A stretch of DNA of 64,000 bases from CAVSMC01 sp963798655. Lineage in GTDB: Bacteria; Pseudomonadota; Gammaproteobacteria; Burkholderiales; Casimicrobiaceae. The DNA lies in assembly GCA_963798655.1 (NCBI GenBank), contig CAWCUH010000007.1, positions 310,001-374,000 on the forward strand. Reading direction: 5' to 3'. The notes below the pieces were generated by a model. The model had not been told where the DNA came from. It worked only from the letters and a program-made list of their open reading frames with translations, and made no database searches. Below are positions 25,878 through 35,206 of this stretch, piece after piece (position 1 is the first letter of the stretch; every line of letters starts with the position of its first letter). The translations under genes were made by a program, and so were the position numbers.

Positions 25878-26801
25878 ATGCACAGCATCCTGCCGCTGCT
25901 CGCACCGAAATTCCTGCTCGTCTACGCGTTCTTCGCGTCGACGCTGTTCGTTCACCTTCGCGGCCGCGAGCGCCTGCGTTTCTATCGGCAGCTGACGGAT
26001 CACTCGACGTTCATGGCGCCGTACAACGCGCTGATGTACGCGTTCTCGGCCGTGCCGAACCGGCCGTTCATCCCGATCGAGCGCTTTCCCGATCTCGCCC
26101 CTCTGCGCGAGAACTGGCGCACGATCCGCGACGAAGCGATGGCGCTCCACGACGCGGGCCAGATCCGCGCGGCGCGCGGCTACACCGATCTCGGCTTCAA
26201 CTCCTTCTTCCGCCGTGGGTGGAAGCGCTTCTATCTCAAGTGGTACGACGAGCCGCTGCCCTCGGCGCGGTCGCTGTGTCCGCGCACCGTCGCGCTGCTG
26301 CAGTCGATCCCGTCGATCAACGGCGCGATGTTCGCGATGCTGCCGCCGGGCGGCACGCTCGGTCGCCACCGCGATCCTTTCGCCGGCTCCCTGCGCTGCC
26401 ATCTCGGGCTGTCCACGCCAAACGACGATCGCTGCGCGATCTGGGTGGACGGCGAGCGCTACTCGTGGCGCGACGGCGAGGCCGTCGTGTTCGACGAGAC
26501 GTTCATTCACTGGGCGGAGAACGCGACCGACACGGCGCGCGTCATCCTCTTCTGCGACGTCGAGCGACCGCTCACGAGCCGCACCATGTCGCGGATCAAT
26601 CACTGGTTCGAGGCGACGGCGATCCGCGCGAGCCAGACGGAGAATGCGCCCGGCGAGAAGATCGGCGTGCTCAACCGGATCTTCAGCCTCGCGTACTACC
26701 TGCGCGTGCCCGGCAAGGCGCTGAAACAGAAGAGCCGGCTCGCCTATCGCGCGACGAAATGGCTGCTCGTCGCAGCGATCGCGTATCTGCTGGTGCGCTA
26801 G
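25878..26801 (+). CDS. lpxO: Aspartyl/asparaginyl beta-hydroxylase family, LpxO-like lipid A hydroxylase
   Basis: A 307-aa Fe(II)/2-oxoglutarate dioxygenase anchored at the inner membrane by N- and C-terminal helices (about residues 8-26 and 290-306). Candidate iron ligands are H164, D166 (GRHRDP) and H211 (FIHWAEN); R221 may bind 2-oxoglutarate. LpxO adds a 2-hydroxyl to a lipid A secondary acyl chain, using oxygen. Membrane anchors at both ends and the sequence around PSINGAMFAMLPPG support LpxO over soluble aspartyl hydroxylases. It is a single-gene unit, divergent from the rpsP operon and convergent with ffh. Confidence 0.85.
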   Translation: MHSILPLLAPKFLLVYAFFASTLFVHLRGRERLRFYRQLTDHSTFMAPYNALMYAFSAVPNRPFIPIERFPDLAPLRENWRTIRDEAMALHDAGQIRAARGYTDLGFNSFFRRGWKRFYLKWYDEPLPSARSLCPRTVALLQSIPSINGAMFAMLPPGGTLGRHRDPFAGSLRCHLGLSTPNDDRCAIWVDGERYSWRDGEAVVFDETFIHWAENATDTARVILFCDVERPLTSRTMSRINHWFEATAIRASQTENAPGEKIGVLNRIFSLAYYLRVPGKALKQKSRLAYRATKWLLVAAIAYLLVR

Positions 26802-26835
26802 CCTTGCGCGCGCTCTCGGCCTCCGCTACGCCGGC

Positions 26836-28182
26836 CTACCGCATGCCGGGCAGCATGCCCCTGAGGCCGCGCGCGAACTTCTGCATGCCGCCCTTCGCGA
26901 CCATCTTCATCATCTTCTGCGTCTGCTCGAACTGGTTCAGCAGCTGATTGACTTCCTGGACGCTGACGCCGGCGCCGCTCGCGATGCGCCGCTTGCGCGA
27001 AGCCTTCAGTATCTCCGGCTTCGCGCGCTCGTGCGGCGTCATCGAGTTGATGATCCCTTCGATGCGCGCCATCTTGCGCTCGTCGACGCTCGCACCCTGC
27101 GCAGCGCGCGCGAGCTCCGCGGGCAGCTTGTCGAGAAGGCCGGCGATGCCGCCCATCTTGCGCATCTGGACGACCTGCGCGCGGAAATCGTCGAGGTCGA
27201 AGCCCTTGCCGGACTTCACCTTCTTCGCGAGCTTCTCCGCCTGCTTGACGTCGACGCTCTTGTGCGCTTCCTCGATCAGCGACAGCACGTCGCCCATGCC
27301 GAGGATCCGCGACGCCATGCGCTCGGGATGGAACGTCTCGAGGCCGTCGATCTTCTCGGCGACGCCGACGAACTTGATCGGTGCGCCGGTCACGTGGCGC
27401 ACCGAGAGCGCGGCACCGCCACGCGCGTCACCGTCGAGCTTGGTCACGACGACGCCGGTGAGCGGCAGCGCGTCGCGGAACGCGCGCGCCGTGTTCACCG
27501 CGTCCTGACCCTGCATCGCGTCGACGACGAAGAGCGTCTCGATCGGGTTCAGCGCGGCATGCATCTCGGCGATCTCGCGCATCATCGCCTCGTCGATCGA
27601 CAGCCGACCGGCCGTGTCGACGATGACGACATCGTGATAGTGACGGCGCGCCCAGTCGAGCGCATCGCGAGCGATCGCGACCGGCGCCTGCTGCGGGTTC
27701 GACGGAAAGAAATCGACGCCGACCTGTGCCGCGAGCGTCGCGAGCTGCTCGATCGCGGCGGGCCGGTACACGTCGGCGGAGGCGACCAGCACCTTCTTCT
27801 TCTGCGCGGCGAGAAACCGCGCGAGCTTCGCGACGGTCGTCGTCTTGCCGGAGCCCTGCAGGCCTGCCATCAGAATCGCCGCCGGCGGCTGCACCGTCAG
27901 GTTGAGCGGCACCGCCGCGTCGCCCATCAGGTGTGCGAGCTCGCGATGGACGACGCCGACGAGCGCCTGGCCCGGCGTGAGCGAGCCCGCGACTTCCTCG
28001 CCGACGGCCTTGTCGCGCACCGCGGCGACGAACTCCTTCACCACCGGCAGAGCGACGTCGGCCTCGAGCAGCGCGAGGCGCACTTCGCGCAGCGCGTCGG
28101 CGATGTTGACATCGGTGAGTCGGGCCTCGCCGCGAAGCGTCTTGACGACTCGCGACAGCCGTTCGGTCAGCGTGTCGAGCAT
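26836..28182 (-). CDS. ffh: Signal recognition particle protein Ffh
   Basis: A 448-aa GTPase that binds signal peptides on the ribosome and pairs with 4.5S RNA and FtsY. The NG domain has the P-loop GLQGSGKTTT (about residues 106-115), DTAGRLSIDEAMM and TKLDGDARGG. The M domain is methionine-rich with RIEGIINSMTPHERAKPEIL and ends in a run of M/K/G residues (KMMKMVAKGGMQKFARGL). Complete and standard. It is divergent from the ypjD-like gene, as in many proteobacteria. Confidence 0.97.
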   Translation of the reverse strand: MLDTLTERLSRVVKTLRGEARLTDVNIADALREVRLALLEADVALPVVKEFVAAVRDKAVGEEVAGSLTPGQALVGVVHRELAHLMGDAAVPLNLTVQPPAAILMAGLQGSGKTTTVAKLARFLAAQKKKVLVASADVYRPAAIEQLATLAAQVGVDFFPSNPQQAPVAIARDALDWARRHYHDVVIVDTAGRLSIDEAMMREIAEMHAALNPIETLFVVDAMQGQDAVNTARAFRDALPLTGVVVTKLDGDARGGAALSVRHVTGAPIKFVGVAEKIDGLETFHPERMASRILGMGDVLSLIEEAHKSVDVKQAEKLAKKVKSGKGFDLDDFRAQVVQMRKMGGIAGLLDKLPAELARAAQGASVDERKMARIEGIINSMTPHERAKPEILKASRKRRIASGAGVSVQEVNQLLNQFEQTQKMMKMVAKGGMQKFARGLRGMLPGMR

Positions 28183-28290
28183 GGAATCGATCCGGTGGGC
28201 GGGCGGCGAGGCTGCTCGCGCGCCTGATGTAAACTTGAGCGTTACGCGGTCGCGATGCGCGATCGGCTTCGCGCCGCGTGTAGCGAACCG

Positions 28291-29139
28291 ATGATTCTAC
28301 TCCACCTGATCGTCGCCGCCCTCTACGCGCTCGCTGCGTGGACGCTGTGGCCGGTCCATGCGGCACCGGGCGCGACGCGCACCAGTGCGGCAACCGCGAC
28401 ACTGCCCGCATCGCCGGCGCGACCGCCCGCGGCGTGGGGCACGTGGCTCGTGCCGATCGCGCTGCTGCTGCACGCGTGGGTCGCCGCGAGCGACGTCGCG
28501 ACGCCGCAGGGACTCGATGTCAATCTCGAGAACGCGTTGTCGGTCGTGGCCGGCCTGGTCGCGGCGGTGGCGTGGGCGTCGGGCCTGCTTCGCACGCTGC
28601 CGGCGATCGGAAGCGTCGTGCTGCCGATCGCGTGCGTGGCGGTGCTGCTGCCGGCGGTTCCGAGCAGTCCGCACGAGTTTCCGTTCGCCGACAAGCCGCT
28701 CGCCGCCCTGCACGTCGGGGTCGCGCTGATCGCCTACGCGTTGTTCCTCGTGGCGGCGGTGCAGGCGCTCGTGCTGATGGGACTCGAGAAACGCCTGCAT
28801 CGCAGGCTGCCGGAGGCGACCAGCGACCGTACGCCACCGCTGCTGACGCTCGAGCGTTTCCTGTTCCGTCTCGTCGCGACCGGCTTCGTGCTGCTGACGG
28901 TGACGATCGTAAGCGGCGGCCTCTTCTCCGAGCAGCTGTTCGGCAAGCCGTTCACGCTCACGCACAAGAGCGTGTTCTCGATCCTCGCGTGGCTCGTGTT
29001 CGGCGCGCTGCTGTGGGGCCGCTGGCGGTACGGATGGCGCGGACGGATCGCGCTGCGGTGGATCCTGACGGGCACGATCCTGCTGTTCCTCGCGTATCTC
29101 GGCAGCAAGTTCGTGCTCGAAGTGCTGCTGCACCGGTAA
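28291..29139 (+). CDS. ypjD: Inner membrane protein YpjD, CcsA-like cytochrome c assembly fold
   Basis: A 282-aa protein with about eight membrane helices and a CcsA/CcmC-like domain. Conserved histidines are in ALHVGVALIAYALF and THKSVFSILAWLVFGALL. The role of YpjD is not established; homologs of the fold handle heme in cytochrome c assembly. ATG 28291 was chosen over 28255 because the helix starts directly after it. Divergence from ffh and being followed by a CorC-type gene is the usual proteobacterial order. Confidence 0.88.
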   Translation: MILLHLIVAALYALAAWTLWPVHAAPGATRTSAATATLPASPARPPAAWGTWLVPIALLLHAWVAASDVATPQGLDVNLENALSVVAGLVAAVAWASGLLRTLPAIGSVVLPIACVAVLLPAVPSSPHEFPFADKPLAALHVGVALIAYALFLVAAVQALVLMGLEKRLHRRLPEATSDRTPPLLTLERFLFRLVATGFVLLTVTIVSGGLFSEQLFGKPFTLTHKSVFSILAWLVFGALLWGRWRYGWRGRIALRWILTGTILLFLAYLGSKFVLEVLLHR

Positions 29140-29208
29140 GGGGTCGAAAAGAAGCGCCGTGGGCCGCGCACTGACGTGCAACGCGGCCTGCGCATCATCG
29201 CCGCCCGC

Positions 29209-30513
29209 ATGAACGACACTCCGCTCGCGACGCTGCTCGCGATTCTGGCCGTGCTGCTCGCGGCGTCGGCATTCTTCTCGCTCGCCGAAACGGCGATGAT
29301 GGCGAGCAATCGCTTCCGCCTGCGCCATCGCGCGCAGCGCGGCGCGCGCGGCGCGAAGCTCGCGATGTCGCTGCTCGCGCAGACCGACCGCCTGCTCGGC
29401 GTGATTCTGCTCGGCAACACGCTCGTCGCCGCCGGCGCCGCGACGCTCGCCGCGGTCATTACGCGGCGGCTCTTCGGCGAAGGCGAGGTCGCGCTCGGCC
29501 TCGGCACCGTCGCGATTTCGTTCGCGCTCCTCGTCTTCTCGGAGATCACGCCGAAGGTCGTCGGCGCCGCGCACGCGGACCGGTTCGCGCCGCTCGTGGC
29601 CTACGTGCTGTCGCCGATGCTCGCCGCGGCGCAACCGATCGTCTGGTTCGTCAACCTGTTCGTGCAGGCGCTGCTGAAGCTGTTGCGCATCAAGCCGGCT
29701 GCCGACGCCGGCGCGACGCTCACGCAGGAGGAGCTGCGCTCGCTGGTGCTCGAAGGCCAGTACTTTCGCGGCAAGCACCGCTCGATGCTCGCCAACCTCA
29801 TCGACCTGTCGGCGGTGAGCGTCGACGACGTGATGGTGCCGCGCAACCAGCTCCACTACCTCGATCTCGCCGACAAGGCGTCGACGCTCGCCCATCAGCT
29901 CGCGACGACCTACCACACGCGGCTGCCGGTTTGCGAGGACGGCCTCGACAACATCGTCGGCATCGTCGCGGTCAAGCAGGTGATCCCGCTTGCGCAGGCC
30001 GGCGAGATCGACGCCGAGCACCTGAGGGCGATTGTGCGCCCGCCGTACTTCGTGCCGGCCGGAACGCCGCTGCTGACGCAACTGCAGCAGTTCCAGGCCG
30101 ATCGTCAGCGGATGGGCCTGGTCGTCGACGAATACGGCGAGCTGCTGGGGCTGGTGACGATCGAGGACATCATCGAGGAGATCATCGGCGAGTTCACGAC
30201 GCAGGCGCCGGACGCGGTCGCCGCCTACCGCCGGTCGCCGGACGGCAGCGTCGTCGTCGACGGCATGGCGCAGCTTCGCTGGCTCAACCGCAAGCTCGGC
30301 ACGCAGTTTCCGCTCGACGGCCCGAAAACCCTCAATGGGCTCATCGTCGAGCAACTGGGCGAGATTCCCGAGGCCGGCACCCGCGTGCGCGCGGCCGGCC
30401 AACCGCTCGAAATCCTGCAGACGCAGGATCGCGGCATCAAGGTCGTCCGGCTGCTGCCGCCCGTTGGCAAGCCCCTACCCTCGCCTTTACAAAGCCCGGG
30501 CGGACAGGCATGA
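29209..30513 (+). CDS. HlyC/CorC (CNNM) family transporter with CBS domains
   Basis: A 434-aa membrane protein of the YfjD/CorB type. It has an N-terminal DUF21 membrane domain (helices up to about residue 180, with SLAETAMMASNRFRL), two CBS domains (about 195-320, with VDDVMVPRNQLHYLDL and VVDEYGELLGLVTIEDIIEE) and a C-terminal CorC_HlyC domain. Such proteins are linked to magnesium or cobalt transport and resistance. ATG 29209 was preferred over GTG 29176. It lies 69 bp after ypjD in the same direction. Confidence 0.92.
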   Translation: MNDTPLATLLAILAVLLAASAFFSLAETAMMASNRFRLRHRAQRGARGAKLAMSLLAQTDRLLGVILLGNTLVAAGAATLAAVITRRLFGEGEVALGLGTVAISFALLVFSEITPKVVGAAHADRFAPLVAYVLSPMLAAAQPIVWFVNLFVQALLKLLRIKPAADAGATLTQEELRSLVLEGQYFRGKHRSMLANLIDLSAVSVDDVMVPRNQLHYLDLADKASTLAHQLATTYHTRLPVCEDGLDNIVGIVAVKQVIPLAQAGEIDAEHLRAIVRPPYFVPAGTPLLTQLQQFQADRQRMGLVVDEYGELLGLVTIEDIIEEIIGEFTTQAPDAVAAYRRSPDGSVVVDGMAQLRWLNRKLGTQFPLDGPKTLNGLIVEQLGEIPEAGTRVRAAGQPLEILQTQDRGIKVVRLLPPVGKPLPSPLQSPGGQA

Positions 30514-30560
30514 TCGGGCCCCCTTTTATGCGTTTGGAATATCGACGAATTCCGGCTCGC

Positions 30561-30574
30561 GGCACGTCGTTTGC
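30561..30574 (+). promoter_or_regulatory. Sigma54-type promoter upstream of pilB
   Basis: GGCACG-N4-TTGCT at 30561-30575 matches the sigma54 consensus TGGCACG-N4-TTGCW. The -24 GG and -12 GC are exactly 10 bp apart; only the T before GG is missing. A start near 30586 would leave a 40-nt leader before pilB. Pilin genes in pseudomonads use sigma54 with PilR. Confidence 0.5.
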
Positions 30575-30625
30575 TTGATTGGCCGGGTTAGGCGCCTTTT
30601 TCATACGATTCGCCGCTAACCGCCC

Positions 30626-32341
30626 ATGGCCACCCACGCCACCGCCGCGCCGAACATCAGCGGCCTCGCCCGCGCGCTGGTTCAGCACGGCATGATGGCC
30701 GAGCACGAAGCCGAGGGCCTGCAGACGCAGGCGCAGGCGGCGAGCATCAGCTTCGTGCAGCAGATGCTCGTCGGCAAGCGGATGAGCGCGACGCAGATGG
30801 CGGTGTTCGCCTCGCGGGCATTCGGCGTTCCGCTGCTCGATCTCGACGCGTTCGACCTCGACCAGATCCAGAAGGAGCACGTCGACACCAAGATTGCCGC
30901 GGAGCGGCGGGTTCTGCCGCTGCACAAGCGCGGCAACCGGCTCTACGTGGCGACGTCCGACCCGGCGAACCTGCAGGCGCTCGACGAAGTCCGCTTCAAG
31001 ACGAACCTCGTGATCGAGCCGGTCGTCGTCGAGGACGACAAGCTCGGGCAGGCGATCGCGAAGCTGATCGAGGCGACCGGCACGACGCTCAACGACGCGG
31101 CGGACATGGACGACCTCGACGTGAGCCTCGCCGAGGGCACGCCGTCTGCGTTCGAAGAGGATTCCGAGGTCGAGGACGCGCCGGTCGTCAAGTACATCCA
31201 GAAGATCCTGCTCGACGCGATCGGCGCCGGCGTGTCCGACATCCACTTCGAGCCCTACGAGAAGTACTACCGCATCCGCTATCGCCTCGACGGCATCCTG
31301 AGCGAGATCGCGCAGCCGCCGCTCGCGATCAAGGACAAGGTCGCGTCGCGGATCAAGGTCATCAGCAAGCTCGACATCGCCGAGAAGCGCGTGCCGCAGG
31401 ACGGCCGGATGAAGCTCGTCCTGTCGAAGAACAAGGCGATCGACTTCCGCGTGTCCACGCTGCCGACGCTCTACGGCGAGAAGATCGTGATGCGCATCCT
31501 CGATTCGGCCGGCGTGAAGCTCGGCATCGAGGCGCTCGGCTACGACCCCGATCAGCAGCAGGCACTGCTGCATGCGATCGGACGGCCGTACGGCATGATC
31601 CTCGTCACCGGCCCGACTGGGAGCGGCAAGACGGTTTCGCTGTACACGTGCCTCAACATCCTGAACCAGCCGGGCATCAACATCTCGACCGCCGAGGATC
31701 CCGCCGAAATCCAGCTGCCCGGCGTGAACCAGGTCAACGTCAACGACAAGGCCGGTCTCACGTTCGCGACGGCGCTGCGCGCGTTCCTGCGGCAGGATCC
31801 GGACATCATCATGGTCGGCGAAATCCGCGACCTCGAGACGGCGGACATCGCGATCAAGGCGGCGCAGACCGGCCACCTGGTGCTCTCGACGCTGCACACG
31901 AACGACGCGCCGACGACGCTCACGCGGCTGCTCAACATGGGCGTCGCGCCGTTCAACGTCGCGTCCTCGGTGATCATGATCACGGCACAGCGGCTCGGCC
32001 GCCGGCTGTGCACGCAGTGCAAGAAGCCGGAGGACATCCCGGCCGAAGCGCTGCTGCGCGCGGGATTCGCCGAAGAGGATCTCGACGGCACATGGCAGCC
32101 GCTCGGCCCGACCGGCTGCAGCCACTGCAAGGGCACCGGCTACAAGGGTCGCGTCGGCATCTACCAGGTGTTGCCGATCACCGATGAAATGCGCCTCGTC
32201 ATCATGCGCAACGGCAACGCGCTCGACATCGCCGAGCAGTCGCGCAAGGAAGGCGTGCTCGACCTGCGGCAGGCGGGCCTGCGCAAGGTGAGGTCCGGCA
32301 TGACCTCGCTCGAGGAAATCGAAGCGATCACGAACGAGTGA
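30626..32341 (+). CDS. pilB: Type IV pilus assembly ATPase PilB
   Basis: A 571-aa hexameric ATPase that powers pilus extension. It has an N-terminal MshEN domain, the Walker A GPTGSGKTVSLYT (about residues 329-341), an Asp box AEDPAE, Walker B QDPDIIMVGEIRDLETADIA (key residues GEIRD), a His box LSTLHTND and the zinc tetracysteine motif CTQC...CSHC. Complete and canonical. It is the first of pilB-pilC-pilD and has a sigma54-like promoter upstream. Confidence 0.97.
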   Translation: MATHATAAPNISGLARALVQHGMMAEHEAEGLQTQAQAASISFVQQMLVGKRMSATQMAVFASRAFGVPLLDLDAFDLDQIQKEHVDTKIAAERRVLPLHKRGNRLYVATSDPANLQALDEVRFKTNLVIEPVVVEDDKLGQAIAKLIEATGTTLNDAADMDDLDVSLAEGTPSAFEEDSEVEDAPVVKYIQKILLDAIGAGVSDIHFEPYEKYYRIRYRLDGILSEIAQPPLAIKDKVASRIKVISKLDIAEKRVPQDGRMKLVLSKNKAIDFRVSTLPTLYGEKIVMRILDSAGVKLGIEALGYDPDQQQALLHAIGRPYGMILVTGPTGSGKTVSLYTCLNILNQPGINISTAEDPAEIQLPGVNQVNVNDKAGLTFATALRAFLRQDPDIIMVGEIRDLETADIAIKAAQTGHLVLSTLHTNDAPTTLTRLLNMGVAPFNVASSVIMITAQRLGRRLCTQCKKPEDIPAEALLRAGFAEEDLDGTWQPLGPTGCSHCKGTGYKGRVGIYQVLPITDEMRLVIMRNGNALDIAEQSRKEGVLDLRQAGLRKVRSGMTSLEEIEAITNE

Positions 32342-32358
32342 CGCGACACGGAGTCATC

Positions 32359-33593
32359 ATGGCCACCGCTACCACCGCCCAGCGACGCGACGTCAAGGAG
32401 TTCACCTACCTGTGGGAGGGCGTCGATCGCAGCAACCGGCAGGTGCGCGGCGAGTCGCGCGCGGCGTCCGAGACGGTCGTCACGACCAACCTGCGCCGCC
32501 AGGGCATACGCGTCCAGAAGATCAAGAAGCAGGCGTTCCGCGGCGGCCGCAAGGTCGGCGAGAAGGACATCACGTTCTTCACCCGCCAGCTCGCGACGAT
32601 GCTGCGCGCGGGCGTGCCGCTGCTGCAGTCGTTCGAGATCGTCGCCCGCGGCCACGCGAACGCGCGCTTCTCGCGGCTGATGATGGACATCAAGGCGCGG
32701 ATCGAGGCGGGCTCGAGCATGTCGCAGGCGTTCCGCGAGTATCCGCAGCACTTCGACAACCTCTACTGCAACCTCGTCGCCGCGGGCGAAACGTCGGGCA
32801 CGCTCGACGCGATCCTCGACCGGCTGGCCACCTACAAGGAAAAGATCCTTGCGATCAAGGCCAAGATCAAGGCCGCGCTGTTCTATCCGATGCCTCGGTC
32901 ATCACCGTCGCGTTCGTCGTCGTGTGGGTCATCATGATCTTCGTGATCCCGGCGTTCAAGCAGGTGTTCCAGAGCTTCGGCGCCGACCTGCCGGTACCGA
33001 CGCTGATGGTCATGACCATTTCCGACTTCTTCGTGTCAGCTACTGGTACGTGATGGCCGCGATCGCCTTCGGCAGGTCATCGCCGGGTTCATCATGATGC
33101 TCAAGCGCTCGGCCGCGTTTCGCTACGCCTACGATCGGCTGTCGCTCAAGTTCCCGGTCATCGGCAAGATCCTGGAGAAAGCCGACCATCGCGCGCTGGA
33201 CGCGCACGCTCGCGACGATGTTCGCTGCCGGCGTGCCGCTGGTCGAATCGCTGGACGCCGTGGCGGGCGCTTCCGGCAACGCCGTCTACGCGGCCGGCAC
33301 GAAGCGCATCCAGACGGAGGTGAGCACCGGCACCAGCCTTACGAACTCGATGACGAACACGAAGCTGTTCCCGTCGATGGTGCTGCAGATGACGCAGATC
33401 GGCGAGGAGTCCGGCTCGCTCGACGCGATGCTGTCGAAGATCGCCGACTTCTATCGAGCGCGAGGTCGACGACGCCGTTGCGGCGCTGTCGAGCCTGCTG
33501 GAGCCGCTGATCATCGTCTTCCTCGGCGTGGTGATCGGGGGGCTCGTCATCGCGATGTACCTGCCGATCTTCAAGCTCGGCCAGGTCGTCTGA
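32359..33593 (+). pseudogene. pilC: Type IV pilus inner-membrane platform protein PilC, broken by five frameshifts
   Basis: PilC is the polytopic platform that PilB drives. The coding signal runs the full length (about 410 aa) but in changing frames. The first about 178 residues are in frame to FYPM at 32892. One base is missing near 32892, 33037 and 33075; one base is extra near 33184 and 33455. The pieces join into ASVITVAFVVVWVIMIFVIP, FQSFGADLPVPTLMVMTISD, AFRYAYDRLSLKFPVIGK, TIARWTRTLATMFAAGVP, GEESGSLDAMLSKIADFY and EREVDDAVAALSSLLEPL, then IAMYLPIFKLGQVV and stop. Every piece is well conserved, so either the assembly is wrong here or the gene was inactivated very recently. Neighbours pilB and pilD are intact. 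Confidence 0.9.
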
Positions 33594-33669
33594 TCGAGCG
33601 ACGCGGCGCGCGCGACCGAACGCGCCGCGCGCGAGCCGCGCATCGCGCGCTCGCGGGCCGTCGCTGCCG

Positions 33670-34512
33670 ATGCTCGCGATGATCGATCCGCTGTTCGCCA
33701 CGGTCGCGGCGCTCGTCGTAGGGCTTTTCATCGGCAGCTTCCTCAACGTCGTCATCCATCGGCTGCCGAAGATGATGGAGCGCGAATGGCAGGCGCAGGC
33801 GTCCGACCTGCGCGGCGAGCCGGTGAGTGACGCTCCGCGCTACAACCTCGCGGTGCCTCGATCGGCGTGCCCGGCCTGCGGTCATCCGATCGCCGCGTGG
33901 GAGAACATTCCGGTCGTGTCGTGGCTCGCGCTGCGCGGCCGGTGCTCGGCGTGCAGGAGCGCGATCTCGGCGCGTTATCCGATCGTCGAGATCATTGCGG
34001 GGCTCCTCGCCGCGTACGCGATCTGGCGGTTCGGGCCGACGCTGCAAGGCGTCGCCGCCTGCGCGCTGCTGTGGACGCTCGTCGCGCTGACCGCGATCGA
34101 CATCGACACGCAGTACCTGCCCGACCAGATCACACTGCCGCTCGTCTGGGCGGGGTTGCTCGTGAACCTCTTCGACACGTTCGTGCCGCTCCGCTCGGCG
34201 GTGATCGGAGCGGTCGGCGGATATCTTTCGCTCTGGCTCGTCTACTGGGGATTCAAGCTGCTGACGGGCAAGGAAGGCATGGGGTACGGCGACTTCAAGC
34301 TGCTCGCCGCGCTCGGCGCGTGGGTCGGCTGGCAGATGCTGTTGCCGATCGTGCTGCTCGCGTCGGTCGTCGGGGCCGCCGTCGGCATTACGCTGATGGT
34401 CGCGTGGAAACGCGACCACAAGGTGCCGCTCGCGTTCGGGCCCTACCTCGCCATCGCCGGTGCGATCGCGCTGTTCTGGGGCCCCGCACTCGAGGCGATG
34501 TACCTGCCGTGA
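33670..34512 (+). CDS. pilD: Prepilin peptidase / N-methyltransferase PilD
   Basis: A 280-aa polytopic aspartic protease that cleaves and N-methylates type IV prepilins and type II secretion pseudopilins. The zinc-binding cysteines are C67, C70, C92 and C95. The catalytic aspartates are expected at D146 (AIDIDTQYLPD) and D208 (GMGYGDFKLL). Start ATG 33670 or 33679. The stop overlaps the GTG start of coaE (GTGA). Confidence 0.96.
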   Translation: MLAMIDPLFATVAALVVGLFIGSFLNVVIHRLPKMMEREWQAQASDLRGEPVSDAPRYNLAVPRSACPACGHPIAAWENIPVVSWLALRGRCSACRSAISARYPIVEIIAGLLAAYAIWRFGPTLQGVAACALLWTLVALTAIDIDTQYLPDQITLPLVWAGLLVNLFDTFVPLRSAVIGAVGGYLSLWLVYWGFKLLTGKEGMGYGDFKLLAALGAWVGWQMLLPIVLLASVVGAAVGITLMVAWKRDHKVPLAFGPYLAIAGAIALFWGPALEAMYLP

Positions 34513-35129
34513 CGCTCGTCGTCGGATTGACCGGCGGCATCGGCAGCGGCAAGTCGGCTGCCGCCGAAGCATTTGCCGCGCTCGGCGCGCCGATCTGCGA
34601 CACCGACCGTCTCGCGCATGCGCTGAGCGCGCCCGGACAGCCGGGATTCGACGCCATCGTGGGCCAATTCGGCACGGCGTTCGTCCGCGCCGACGGCACG
34701 CTCGACCGGGCGATGCTGCGCGAGCGCGTGTTCGCCGACGACCGCGCGCGCGCGGCGCTCGAATCGCTGCTCCATCCGATGATTCGCGACGCCGCGCTCG
34801 CCGAAGTCGCGTCGTGGCAGGCGCCGTACGGCTTGCTCGTCGTCCCGTTGCTGCTCGAGCGTGGCAACCTCAGCGCAATCGTCGCACGCGTGCTCGTCGT
34901 CGACTGTCCCGACGACGAGCAGGTGAGACGCGTGATGCGCCGCAGCCCCCTCGACGAGAGCGCGGTCCGCGCGATCATGGCGACGCAGCTCTCGCGCGCC
35001 GAGCGGCTCGCGCGCGCCGACGACGTCATCGACAACTCGGGGCCGCCCTCGGCGATGGCGCCGCAAGTCGAGCTGCTCGATCGGCGATACCGCGCGCTCG
35101 CGGGCGCACCGGCCGTCGCGCGGACTTAA
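34509..35129 (+). CDS. coaE: Dephospho-CoA kinase
   Basis: A 206-aa P-loop kinase for the last step of CoA synthesis. It has GLTGGIGSGKSAAAEAFAAL at the N-terminus and CDTDRLAHAL, followed by the LLLERGNL lid region. It starts with GTG overlapping the pilD stop by 4 bp. The order pilBCD-coaE-zapD-yacG is widespread in beta- and gammaproteobacteria. Complete. Confidence 0.95.
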   Translation: MTLVVGLTGGIGSGKSAAAEAFAALGAPICDTDRLAHALSAPGQPGFDAIVGQFGTAFVRADGTLDRAMLRERVFADDRARAALESLLHPMIRDAALAEVASWQAPYGLLVVPLLLERGNLSAIVARVLVVDCPDDEQVRRVMRRSPLDESAVRAIMATQLSRAERLARADDVIDNSGPPSAMAPQVELLDRRYRALAGAPAVART

Positions 35130-35206
35130 GCGCACGCACGACTTCGGGCAGAATGTCGGGCAAGCGGCCGCACGAAGCCACATAGCGCCGCCCGCCCGAC
35201 GCCGCC

